NCBI RefSeq assembly: GCF_000174435.1
Contig: NZ_ACJN02000003.1
Location: 1 to 64,000, forward strand
DNA: 64,000 nt
Source of the DNA: Desulfonatronospira thiodismutans ASO3-1
GTDB lineage: Bacteria; Desulfobacterota; Desulfovibrionia; Desulfovibrionales; Desulfonatronovibrionaceae
Reading direction: 5' to 3'
In this document: positions 1-7,143 of the stretch, one piece after another
How positions within the stretch are numbered: the stretch's first letter is position 1
Layout of the letters: each line of letters opens with the position of its first letter
Notes under the pieces: model-generated
What the model was told of the DNA's origin: nothing
The model's database searches: none
The model's input: only the letters and a program-made list of their open reading frames with translations
Translations under genes and position numbers: made by a program

Positions 1-226
1 GATTGTGGAAAAAGCCCGTAAAAAAGGCTACAAAATATCCAGGGTAGAGCGCTTCAGATACAGATGCCGGTATTTTACTGATTCCGGGGTTATCGGCGGA
101 AAGGATTTTGTTCAGGAAGTCTTTGACCAGGTCAAGCATTTACTGGGGTCCAAGGATACTAGGAAATTTACTCCCGTTGGCGGGGTGAAGGGGGTTTATT
201 CTATGAAAAGGTTGGGAGCAGGCTGA
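1..226 (+). CDS. REP-associated tyrosine transposase (RAYT), 3' end only
   Basis: The reading frame enters from the left window edge and ends at TGA 224-226. The ~74 residues match the C-terminus of the complete RAYT proteins at 7144-8064 and 14342-15262, including the RYRCRYFTDSGVIGG segment and the terminal VYSMKRLG. RAYTs are single-domain HUH (Y1_Tnp) enzymes related to IS200/IS605 transposases that act on REP hairpins. The HUH motif lies outside the window, so integrity cannot be judged. A DUF4258/DUF2283 pair follows ~100 bp downstream, as at two other RAYT ends here. Confidence 0.85.
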   Translation, partial: IVEKARKKGYKISRVERFRYRCRYFTDSGVIGGKDFVQEVFDQVKHLLGSKDTRKFTPVGGVKGVYSMKRLGAG

Positions 227-332
227 ATTCAAGGCTTTGCCTAGAATTTTATTTGCCTTTATCTTATTAAATTGATAAAATGTTTTAGATTTTAGAATGA
301 GCATAAGTGGGTAAAGCTAAAGGAAAGATCAG

Positions 333-683
333 GTGAGTATTGCGGTAGTTGACAGTCTTCCCCATGACAAAGGGACTTTATTTACCTTTGAAAAAAACGA
401 TGCTAAGTATAAAATAATTTTTACCACCCATGCTCTAACAAGAATGGAGAAATGGCAACTCACCCTTGAAGCGGTATCTAAAACGTTACTAGACCCTGAA
501 GAAGTCCTGGTGGGGCACAATAATAGATTCATAGCCCACAGATGTTTTGGTCAGCATGTATTAAGAGCAGTATATGAATATGATGATTTGGTTTCAGTGT
601 TGATCACTGTATATTGTCCTTATAAGGATAGATATTTTCAGGGAGGTGGAAGCTTTGAAGATCAAATACTCCCAAGAGACTGA
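333..683 (+). CDS. DUF4258-type small protein, putative toxin of a DUF4258/DUF2283 pair
   Basis: The 116-residue protein starts at GTG 333 after an AAAGGA site. Its core (FTTHALTRM, then VLITVY near the end) resembles DUF4258 proteins, a small family with a RelE/BrnT-like look often paired with a DUF2283 gene. Its 3' end overlaps the next gene, which suggests translational coupling. The toxin role is inferred from this pairing and is not shown by the sequence. Two further pairs of the same layout occur at 8435-8892 and 13306-13745. Confidence 0.6.
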   Translation: MSIAVVDSLPHDKGTLFTFEKNDAKYKIIFTTHALTRMEKWQLTLEAVSKTLLDPEEVLVGHNNRFIAHRCFGQHVLRAVYEYDDLVSVLITVYCPYKDRYFQGGGSFEDQILPRD

Positions 684-879
684 TATACTCGTAGTTGAAT
701 TTAAGGAAGGAGTTCCTGTAGATTCAATAGATATGAAGGAAGGAGTCATTCTTCATCTTGATAGTGAAGGAGTTCCTGTTGAGATGGAAATTCTGGATGC
801 TTCGAAATTTGTAGCTATGGACGAGTTTAATATTCTTGTTCCTATGATAAAGGACAAAAAGATACCGGTTCATGCCTAA
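655..879 (+). CDS. DUF2283 small protein, putative antitoxin partner
   Basis: The protein begins MKIKYSQETDILVVEF and contains the VILHLDSEGVPVEMEIL strand pattern typical of DUF2283. I chose TTG 655 rather than GTG 646 because GGGAGGT at 641-647 lies seven bases upstream, and because the two paralogues (8674 and 13545) begin at the equivalent residue (MKLNYYDETD, MRIRVDKETD). It overlaps the DUF4258 gene by 29 bp. Function as antitoxin is inferred from gene order. Confidence 0.65.
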   Translation: MKIKYSQETDILVVEFKEGVPVDSIDMKEGVILHLDSEGVPVEMEILDASKFVAMDEFNILVPMIKDKKIPVHA

Positions 880-980
880 TTGATCAAAATTGATCAAAAT
901 GGGACATCCATGCCAAGAAAGTCAAGGAGGTGAAGCGTGGGGCCAAGTCTTTGAGACCAGCACGAAGGAAGAAGGGGACA

Positions 981-1000
981 TTATGTTGCGAGTTTAGTTA
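981..1000 (+). repeat. RIT copy 1 left inverted repeat and subterminal repeat
   Basis: TTATGTTGCGAG at 981-992 is a perfect 12-bp match to the reverse complement of 5454-5465. A second TTATGTTGC begins at 997, which gives a tandem binding-site arrangement. Downstream to ~1110 are several ATACCCCGC-like units that differ between the copies. Confidence 0.8.
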
Positions 1001-1297
1001 TGTTGCCAGTATCCCGCGATAACCCGCTTTAACCCGCCTGCCTTTAGTATCTTTTTATTTTTAACGTACCCCGCATACCCCGCCTTACTCGGTATAGTTT
1101 TTACATACACCCCGCATACCCCGCCCTTAAAGTCGTTCTCAGACTCAAGAGTCAGTGGTCGGGCTCCACTCATGAGCACCGGCCTCAGCTTTTTTCTTAA
1201 CCCCGCCTGGATTCTTTCCATTCATTTTTCTTCTTTCCAAAACTACAACCTCTTGGAGTAACTGCTCCTGGAGGTTGTATGTCCAAAAAACGCTGCA

Positions 1298-1723
1298 GTG
1301 AGCCGGTGTCTTTTTCCCCTTACCAAACGTAACCCCGACCAGAAATACTGCTCCAAGCCTGATTGCCAGAGAGCGCGCAAGCGCCGGTGGCAAAGAAAGA
1401 AAATGCAGGTGGACCAGGCCTACAGGCTCAATAAAAGGGCTTCAGACCAACGCTGGAGTGCCAGGAACCCTGACTACTGGAATAACTACAGGGAAAACAA
1501 CCCTGACTATACTCGAAGCAACCGGGAAAAACAGCGATATAGAAACCGGCGCAGGAGGGCCATCGAATCCATTTCCAGCGAAATTGCAAAGCTGGACGCG
1601 TTATCAGCTGAAAACAGTGACATATCAGGAACTTACGCCATGATTTCTGTCCAGGATCTGCTGATTGCAAAGATGGACGCGAAAATCGTAAAAATCACAG
1701 AAGTATCAATGGGTTGCGCATGA
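1298..1723 (+). CDS. Cys-rich, Arg/Lys-rich DNA-binding-like accessory protein of the RIT element
   Basis: The 141-residue basic protein has an NPDQKYCSKPDCQRARKRRW core and a repeated N-P-D-Y-W/T pattern (NPDYWNNYRENNPDY), ending in a long Arg-rich stretch. The same core family is encoded in the IS21 element here (12183-12737: KYCSKVPC, then NPGYARR). Family members usually begin with a CxxCG knuckle. Here an ATG at 1279 (MSKKRC...) is out of frame with the core by one base, so either GTG 1298 is used or the N-terminus is frameshifted. Both RIT copies share this state. A nucleic-acid-binding role is inferred from composition. Confidence 0.6.
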   Translation: MSRCLFPLTKRNPDQKYCSKPDCQRARKRRWQRKKMQVDQAYRLNKRASDQRWSARNPDYWNNYRENNPDYTRSNREKQRYRNRRRRAIESISSEIAKLDALSAENSDISGTYAMISVQDLLIAKMDAKIVKITEVSMGCA

Positions 1724-1825
1724 TTTGGTCCTGATTGCAAAGGTAGGACTCGATAGCCTCCACTGCCGGGGTGGTGATAGGGAAGTCAAATCTTAATCAC
1801 TGACACTTATCTCGAGGAGGAAATC

Positions 1826-2122
1826 ATGGCCCAAAGATATTCCAGAGAGGAACTGCAGCGGTTGCGAAACAAGGTTTTGGTCAATGACGTTATTGTCCAT
1901 ATCCTGGATATGCCCTCCAAAGTCAGGGACGGATACTTGCGCTTTCTGTGCCCGCTTTGCTCCGAGTTTTTGACCGCCTGTAATCCCAGAACCAACCTGG
2001 CCAGGTGTTTTCGTTGCGAAAGAAATTTCAACCCCATTGACCTGGTCATGGTGGTCAAGGGCTTAAATTTCCGGGAGGCAGTGGAGTTTTTGCAGGACAT
2101 GGAACAAAGGCTGGGCAGGTAG
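1826..2122 (+). CDS. CHC2-type zinc-finger protein (DnaG-like zinc domain only)
   Basis: The 98-residue protein starts at ATG 1826 after a strong GAGGAGGAAATC. It carries CPLC (about residue 42) and CFRC (about residue 59), followed by NFNPIDLVM and NFREAVEFL. This is the layout of the DnaG primase CHC2 zinc-binding domain without the TOPRIM catalytic domain. It lies directly upstream of the recombinase trio, with 5 bp to the first gene, so it is probably co-expressed. In known primases this domain binds single-stranded DNA. Here it may help recognise element ends or a single-stranded intermediate (inference). Confidence 0.7.
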   Translation: MAQRYSREELQRLRNKVLVNDVIVHILDMPSKVRDGYLRFLCPLCSEFLTACNPRTNLARCFRCERNFNPIDLVMVVKGLNFREAVEFLQDMEQRLGR

Positions 2123-2127
2123 AGGTT

Positions 2128-3312
2128 ATGCTGGACAGGCAGATCCAGGACTACCTGGAATGGATGAACAATGCCGGGTATGCTCCATGGACAATGGCCC
2201 AACACAGCCAAATTCTAAACCGGCTGCTGGACTTTGTGGTGCTAAATAGCATCCCCTGGGAGCGTACCTTTGCCCGGGATACCTTGCAGGCATTTAAGGA
2301 CCATGTCCAGGTTAAGTATGCCGGGTTTGTCCTGCGCGGATTCATGCGCTACCTGCACCAGAATGGCATAATCTGCTTGCCGCCGGGTGCTTTGCCTGAA
2401 GGCAGAGGCAGGAGCAAGCTCCAAAGAGCCCAGCTGCCCAGGCTTTATGAAGAGTATCTCCAATTCTACACCCAAACCCGCCAGGTGGGACATGTTCAGA
2501 TCTACCGGGTCCGGGGGACTCTATCCGCACTTAATGACTACCTGCAAAACCAGGGCATGGAGCTTAAAGACCTGGATGTCTTACATATGGATGCTTTTCT
2601 GGCTGAGAGAAACAGGAAATACGCCCCTGAAACCAGAATACATGAACGATCAGGCCTTAGAGGTTTTTTACGCTACCTGTACCTGGAAAGACAAATCCTG
2701 AAGAAAGATTTGAGCGCTTTGATCCAGGGGCCGCCGGTGTATGCCCAGAGCAGACCACCCAGGTTTCTTACTTTGGAACAAATAAAGACCCTGTTTCAAA
2801 GCATTGACAAGGATCGCCCCGGGGGACTGCGGTCTTATGCCATGATCCATCTGGCCTACTCCCTGGGGCTTCGGCCGGGGGAAATCTGCCGGGTGACCCT
2901 GGATGACATTTTATTCCGGGACAAGCTGATATACCTGCCGGACAGAAAAAACTCTTCTCCAGCCAAACTTCCCCTGCCTCAGGGGGCACTCAGGGCTCTG
3001 GCCGCATACCTTGCCTGGAATAGACCAATGGATCCCGGGCACAGGTTTCTTCTTTGCAATACCAGGACACCTTACGGACCACTCACTCCTTTGACCGTGA
3101 GCCAGAATATCAGCGCCTGCTTCCGCCGGGCCGGGATCAAAGGATCTGCCTACTGGCTGCGCCATACCTATGCCCAGAACCTGTTGCAGGCGGAGGCGTC
3201 CATCTTTGAAATCAAAGAGATGCTGGGTCATGACATCATCAAGACCAGCAAGAGATATCTGCATGTACACACCAGACTGATGCGTGAGGTATTGTTCAAT
3301 GAAAAAGTTTGA
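2128..3312 (+). CDS. Tyrosine recombinase 1 of the RIT-like trio
   Basis: The 394-residue integrase-family protein has an N-terminal SAM-like/core-binding region and a C-terminal catalytic domain. The catalytic set is visible: Arg in SLGLRPGEICRV, His-x-x-Arg in YWLRHTYAQ, His in EMLGHDIIKT and Tyr in SKRYLHVH. It starts at ATG 2128. Its stop overlaps the beginning of recombinase 2, giving a translationally coupled cassette. It differs from the copy-2 protein (22074-23258) by an AWNRPMD/AWDRPMD change. Confidence 0.9.
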   Translation: MLDRQIQDYLEWMNNAGYAPWTMAQHSQILNRLLDFVVLNSIPWERTFARDTLQAFKDHVQVKYAGFVLRGFMRYLHQNGIICLPPGALPEGRGRSKLQRAQLPRLYEEYLQFYTQTRQVGHVQIYRVRGTLSALNDYLQNQGMELKDLDVLHMDAFLAERNRKYAPETRIHERSGLRGFLRYLYLERQILKKDLSALIQGPPVYAQSRPPRFLTLEQIKTLFQSIDKDRPGGLRSYAMIHLAYSLGLRPGEICRVTLDDILFRDKLIYLPDRKNSSPAKLPLPQGALRALAAYLAWNRPMDPGHRFLLCNTRTPYGPLTPLTVSQNISACFRRAGIKGSAYWLRHTYAQNLLQAEASIFEIKEMLGHDIIKTSKRYLHVHTRLMREVLFNEKV

Positions 3313-4267
3313 GAGCTTTCTGGCCGGACATCTAAATGATTTTATCCAGTACCGCAAGGAACTTGGATATGTGAACAAGAGCCTGGCAAACCAGCTGAGA
3401 GCACTGGATTATTATGTCCGGGATAATGCCCGGGGGTGGGAAGACCTCACGCCTGCCTTTTTTCTGGGCTTCCGTGATGGAATCAAGGGCTCGCCTGCAA
3501 CCGTCAACAATGTCATTCAGGCCACACGCAACTTCTTTGCTTATCTGCACCGGACAGGCTGCTGTGAACATAATCCGGTCCAGGATCTCCCGGCCAAGAC
3601 TGAAAACGCCTTTATCCCTTTCATTTTCTCCCCGGAGCAGGTGGAGCAGCTCCTGCAGGGGGTGCAAAGTCAGATCCGGCGCAGCAGGGAAAAGTGCTTC
3701 CTGGTGGATATGGGCATATACATAGCTCTAATGTTGCAGGCCAGGTGCGGGCTGCGCATGTCCGAACCACTCAACCTGGGGCTTGAACATTTTGATCCTG
3801 TGCAAGGCACTATCTATATCCAAAAGACCAAGTTCCATAAGGACCGCTTGATTCCCATTCCTTGGGAGGCCCAAAAAGAACTGGATAACTTCCTGAGTCT
3901 TCGAGACGCCCTGTGCTGCACAAGCCCTTATCTCCTGCCAGGATTTAAAAACGCCCTGAGAACCAATCAGGTGTATCCCGTCTTTCACAGGGCTGTGCGG
4001 GAAACGGGAATCCATGCCCCAAGAAGAATTATAGCCAACATGGTCTTTGGCCATCCCACTCCGCACAGCCTGAGGCATTCCTTTGCAGTCAACACCCTCA
4101 AGGCGGCCCGGGACCGGGGCCGGGACCCCCAGGCTGTTCTGCCAGTACTATCCGCGTATATGGGCCACAGCAAGTACCGCTACACCGCCCTGTATCTCAA
4201 GGTCATGGACGCCGAGAAGCGCCAGGGATTTGTGGACTTTGCCATCTCGCGACTGGAGGACATATGA
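3299..4267 (+). CDS. Tyrosine recombinase 2 of the RIT-like trio
   Basis: The 322-residue protein begins at ATG 3299 (MKKFESFLAG). A GTG at 3284 would add five residues. It overlaps recombinase 1 by 14 bp. Catalytic-domain motifs are RCGLRMSEPLNL (Arg), HSLRHSFAVN (HxxR), YMGHSKYRYT (His) and ALYLKV (Tyr). Proteins of such trios probably act together on the element ends. The individual roles are unknown. Confidence 0.9.
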   Translation: MKKFESFLAGHLNDFIQYRKELGYVNKSLANQLRALDYYVRDNARGWEDLTPAFFLGFRDGIKGSPATVNNVIQATRNFFAYLHRTGCCEHNPVQDLPAKTENAFIPFIFSPEQVEQLLQGVQSQIRRSREKCFLVDMGIYIALMLQARCGLRMSEPLNLGLEHFDPVQGTIYIQKTKFHKDRLIPIPWEAQKELDNFLSLRDALCCTSPYLLPGFKNALRTNQVYPVFHRAVRETGIHAPRRIIANMVFGHPTPHSLRHSFAVNTLKAARDRGRDPQAVLPVLSAYMGHSKYRYTALYLKVMDAEKRQGFVDFAISRLEDI

Positions 4268-5280
4268 ATCTGGGCTCCTGTCTGCATACCTTCTTTGATC
4301 AGTACCTGCCAAGAACCAAGGGCGTCAGCTCCAACACCATCCTGGCCTACCGCCATACCTTCAGCCTGTTTTTGCCCTTTGCCTCCAAAACCCTTGGCCG
4401 GGATATCAACTCCCTGGAGATTGAGCATTTAAGCACCCAGCTCATCCTGGATTTTTTAGACCATCTGGAGAGCGGCAGAAATAACAGTGCTCGCACCAGA
4501 GGCCACAGACTGGCGGTATTCAAGTCCCTGGCCAGAATGATCCGTTTTCTCTATCCCGAACATAAACTGCTGGCAGACCGGATTATCTCCATCCCTCAGA
4601 AGCGCTTCCCCAAAAAACTGGCTGCCTTTCTCACCCATGAAGAGGTTTTGCTGGTCCTGGATAGTATAAATCTCAAGAAAAGCGGAGCTTTCCGGGATTA
4701 TACCATCATCCACCTGCTCTACAACTCCGGGGCCAGGGCCGAGGAATCAGCCTCGCTACGTCTGGACTACTTTGACCCGCACAAGAAAACCCTGGCCATC
4801 CTGGGCAAGGGCAACCGCTACCGCCAAATCGAGCTCTGGCCCAAGACAGTCCAGCTCATGTCCATGTATATCCAGAAATACCGCCCCAGGCCCAAACCCT
4901 TGCATCAGAACACCCTGTTTTTAAATCAGCGCAGGCAAGGCTTTACCAGAAACGGCATCTACCGGTTATGCAGGAAATATCTGAGCCTGGTGTTTGAAGA
5001 AAACCGATTCCAGGGATTGAATCCGGTGCATTGCTTCAGGCATTCATGTGCCATCAACATGCTCGGGACCGGCTTCAGCCTGACAGACATCAAAAACCAC
5101 CTGGGACATGAAAACCTGCAATCCACCATGGTCTATCTCAAGCTGAGTCTGAATCGCAAACGAGAGCTGCAGCAGAAGTTCATTGAATACACCCAGAACC
5201 AGACCCAGGACCCCAAACTGGATGAACTTCTGGACTGGGAAAAAGAGCAGGAGACTCTGGACTGGCTGGACAGCCTGTAA
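4264..5280 (+). CDS. Tyrosine recombinase 3 of the RIT-like trio
   Basis: The 338-residue protein starts with an ATGA overlap with recombinase 2. Motifs are NSGARAEESASL (Arg), HCFRHSCAIN (HxxR), HLGHENLQST (His) and MVYLKLSL (Tyr). All catalytic residues appear present, so all three enzymes may be active. The 3' flank (5281-5465) contains only the right element end. Confidence 0.9.
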   Translation: MNLGSCLHTFFDQYLPRTKGVSSNTILAYRHTFSLFLPFASKTLGRDINSLEIEHLSTQLILDFLDHLESGRNNSARTRGHRLAVFKSLARMIRFLYPEHKLLADRIISIPQKRFPKKLAAFLTHEEVLLVLDSINLKKSGAFRDYTIIHLLYNSGARAEESASLRLDYFDPHKKTLAILGKGNRYRQIELWPKTVQLMSMYIQKYRPRPKPLHQNTLFLNQRRQGFTRNGIYRLCRKYLSLVFEENRFQGLNPVHCFRHSCAINMLGTGFSLTDIKNHLGHENLQSTMVYLKLSLNRKRELQQKFIEYTQNQTQDPKLDELLDWEKEQETLDWLDSL

Positions 5281-5368
5281 GGCCCATATGCAGGCTGAGT
5301 CCAAACAAGTGGTACTATATTCCAAGGCCAAAAATTATGTTGCCAGCCCAAAATAATTATGCTGCATG

Positions 5369-5465
5369 TCTTCATATCCCCCTGGTATCCATGAAGATAT
5401 GAAGACCCCGCCAAATCCGGTTTATTTACATGCATATCAGCCTGTTACGAGAACTCGCAACATAA
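5369..5465 (+). repeat. RIT copy 1 right end with hairpin and inverted repeat
   Basis: GTCTTCATATC and GATATGAAGAC form an 11-bp hairpin near 5369-5405. The terminal inverted repeat CTCGCAACATAA is at 5454-5465, and the flanking core GGGACA follows at 5466-5471. The region is also present in copy 2. Confidence 0.75.
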
Positions 5466-5498
5466 GGGACAGTCTCTTCTTGCGTTTATGAGACAGAG

Positions 5499-5861
5499 TT
5501 GACTTTAATCCAGTATGCCCTTGATAATAACCTGCCTGTATTTGGAGTATGCCGGGGGCTGCAGATCATGGCTCATTATTTTGAATATGAAATAAGCCCT
5601 TGCACAGGCCATGCTGGAACCAGACATGAGATAAGCCTTTCCGGCAACAAACGTACTGTAAACTCCTACCATGACAACTGCGGACCTCTTGAAATTAACC
5701 CTCCGCTTATAACCTTTGTCAGGGATATGGAGGGCCATATTGAAGGCTTTTATCATCAGGACAAACCTCTGATGGCTGTAATGTGGCATCCGGAAAGGGA
5801 ATTGCCGGTGCGGGATTTTGATATGGAAATAATCAGGAGGTTTTTTGGTTTACCACTGTAA
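5499..5861 (+). pseudogene. Class I glutamine amidotransferase, N-terminally truncated
   Basis: About 120 residues remain. They hold the nucleophile elbow FGVCRGLQ, the catalytic-type WHPERE, and YHDNCGPL. This corresponds to the C-terminal part of peptidase C26/gamma-glutamyl hydrolase-type class I amidotransferases, which normally have ~70-80 more residues before the Cys. The gene begins immediately after a GGGACA-GTCTCTTCTTGCG sequence at the RIT right border, so its 5' end was lost at that junction. A fragment of a sugar-type nucleotidyltransferase lies nearby (6983). Such a pair occurs in capsule phosphoramidate pathways of the Campylobacter type (inference from pairing). An unusual TTG at 5499 is the only start. 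Confidence 0.65.
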
Positions 5862-5908
5862 GTTTGCCTGTTAAGTATTTCTTCGTATCAACACACGAGG
5901 ATATTGCT

Positions 5909-6889
5909 TTGTACATATTTTACGTAGATGAGACAGGAAACCTGGATACCCACGGTATACATCCCGGGATGGATTATTCAGCTTCTCCCAAAGACTGGTT
6001 GTATGTATTAACAGCTTTGGGGATATTTGAACATAACTGGCGCAAGTTTTATGATCCTATAGCCGCCAAAAAGAAAATATTGCTCCAGATTCATAATGCA
6101 GGCCAGGTTTCACTTGATGAGTGCGAGATAAAATCAAACTGGATCAGGATAAACAGGGAAAGGCAAAAACATCCCTTTCTCTCCCTGCTGACCATGGAAG
6201 AAGTGGATGATCTTGTGGCTACATACTACAACCAGCTGTTTTCAGTTCCGGCAGTGCTGGTTTCCGTGGTTATAGATAAGAGATATCTGCAGGATTACAT
6301 GGACGCCTCAAAACTGCACCGCAAGGCCTGGGAGCTCTTATGTGAGAGGGTGGAAAACTATATGCGGGAAAAGCACCGCAAACATAAAGCTATAATGGTT
6401 ACAGATGATATCAGCAGACAGGCCAACCTTTCTCTGGCCAGAAAACATGCATATTTTCTGGAAAGTGGAACCAGTGCCGACTGCAGGTTCAGGCATATCG
6501 TGGAAATGCCTCTCTTTGTGCGAAGTGAACTTTCAGAAGGAATTCAGGCGGCAGATATGTGTTCATACAATATATACCATACAATGCGCTATCAGCGCTT
6601 TGATTATGAATATTTCAAAAAAGTATTCCCCCTGCTGTACAACTCATCTAATACCAATCAAAGCAAGGTGGATGGCTTGAAAATATTTCCAGATGACAGT
6701 CCCTTAATACCCTGGTGGGAAAAAAACAAAAGCCTCCTTGCGGAGGCTTTATTGTTTATTGATGTTCGGCGGGGCGGACCCTATCGAGCTGACAAGCAGC
6801 ACCGAACGTTATCAACATTAAACATCCATGCTTATTTTGTCAAGGTTTACCAGGCTGAGTTTATTTCTTTATGTTTTTCTGTGACCTGA
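5909..6889 (+). CDS. DUF3800 family protein
   Basis: The protein contains the N-terminal YVDETGN motif (acidic residue at the start of a beta-strand) and a C-terminal GIQAADMCSY motif, both typical of DUF3800, a predicted RNase H-like fold family. I chose TTG 5909 because GAGG at 5897-5900 lies eight bases upstream and families usually begin a few residues before the YVDE strand. An in-frame TTG at 5864 would add 15 residues. The last ~50 codons read through a terminator-like hairpin at 6729-6750, so the native protein may once have ended near WWEKNKSL. Confidence 0.65.
   Translation: MYIFYVDETGNLDTHGIHPGMDYSASPKDWLYVLTALGIFEHNWRKFYDPIAAKKKILLQIHNAGQVSLDECEIKSNWIRINRERQKHPFLSLLTMEEVDDLVATYYNQLFSVPAVLVSVVIDKRYLQDYMDASKLHRKAWELLCERVENYMREKHRKHKAIMVTDDISRQANLSLARKHAYFLESGTSADCRFRHIVEMPLFVRSELSEGIQAADMCSYNIYHTMRYQRFDYEYFKKVFPLLYNSSNTNQSKVDGLKIFPDDSPLIPWWEKNKSLLAEALLFIDVRRGGPYRADKQHRTLSTLNIHAYFVKVYQAEFISLCFSVT
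6729..6757 (+). terminator. Rho-independent terminator-like hairpin inside the DUF3800 reading frame
   Basis: AAAGCCTCC at 6729-6737 pairs with GGAGGCTTT at 6742-6750, followed by ATTGTTTATT. It lies within the 3' codons of the DUF3800 frame. Confidence 0.6.
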
Positions 6890-6982
6890 AAACACTTATG
6901 ATGTCAACAGAGGGCGTAAAGAGAGTTGTTCTTAACCTTTTTCTCTGTGAGCCTCTGTGCTCTCTGTGGTATAATCTTTTTT

Positions 6983-7051
6983 ATGAAAGCAATAATTCTG
7001 GCCGCAGGCCGGGGATCAAGGCTTCTAAGCCTTACAGATGACAGACCAAAG
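6983..7051 (+). pseudogene. Nucleotidyltransferase N-terminal fragment
   Basis: Only 23 residues remain, MKAIILAAGRGSRLLSLTDD followed by RPK. This is the diagnostic nucleotide-binding N-terminus (LAAGxGxRL) of sugar-phosphate or phosphoglutamine-type nucleotidyltransferases. The match stops a few bases before GGGGACA at 7058-7064, where the RAYT unit begins. A TATAAT box at 6970-6975 sits just upstream. With the amidotransferase fragment at 5499 it suggests a broken surface-polysaccharide cluster. Confidence 0.6.
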
Positions 7052-7143
7052 GAAGAAGGGGACAGTCTCTTCTTGCGTTTTATTTCAGCTTATGCTATCC
7101 ATTCTTCCAACAGCTCAACCACCAGCCTTAAAGGAGGTATCTC
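7051..7143 (+). repeat. RAYT leader repeat, type A (REP-like GGGGACA sequence)
   Basis: The stretch from GGAAGAAGGGGACA to the RAYT start codon is nearly identical to 14249-14341. GAAGAAGG...CTCTTCTTGC can fold into a small hairpin around GGGGACAGTCT. The strong AAAGGAGGTAT site at the end serves the transposase. Confidence 0.75.

Larger units (their letters stand above)
975..5471 (+). mobile_element. RIT-like element, copy 1 (three tyrosine recombinases plus two zinc-type accessory genes)
   Basis: The element body is 981-5465 (4,485 bp). It starts TTATGTTGCGAG and ends with the exact reverse complement CTCGCAACATAA, and GGGACA flanks it directly at 975-980 and 5466-5471. TTATGTTGC recurs subterminally at both ends, as expected of recombinase-binding arms. 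It encodes, in order, a Cys-rich basic protein, a CHC2 zinc-finger protein and three overlapping tyrosine recombinases. This gene trio is the hallmark of RIT (recombinase-in-trio) elements; Tn554-like elements are a looser parallel. Copy 2 at 20906-25411 is nearly identical except in the first ~200 bp. Deleting the element joins GAAGGAAGAAGGGGACA to GTCTCTTCTTGCG, exactly the RAYT leader seen at 7051-7077. Confidence 0.85.
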
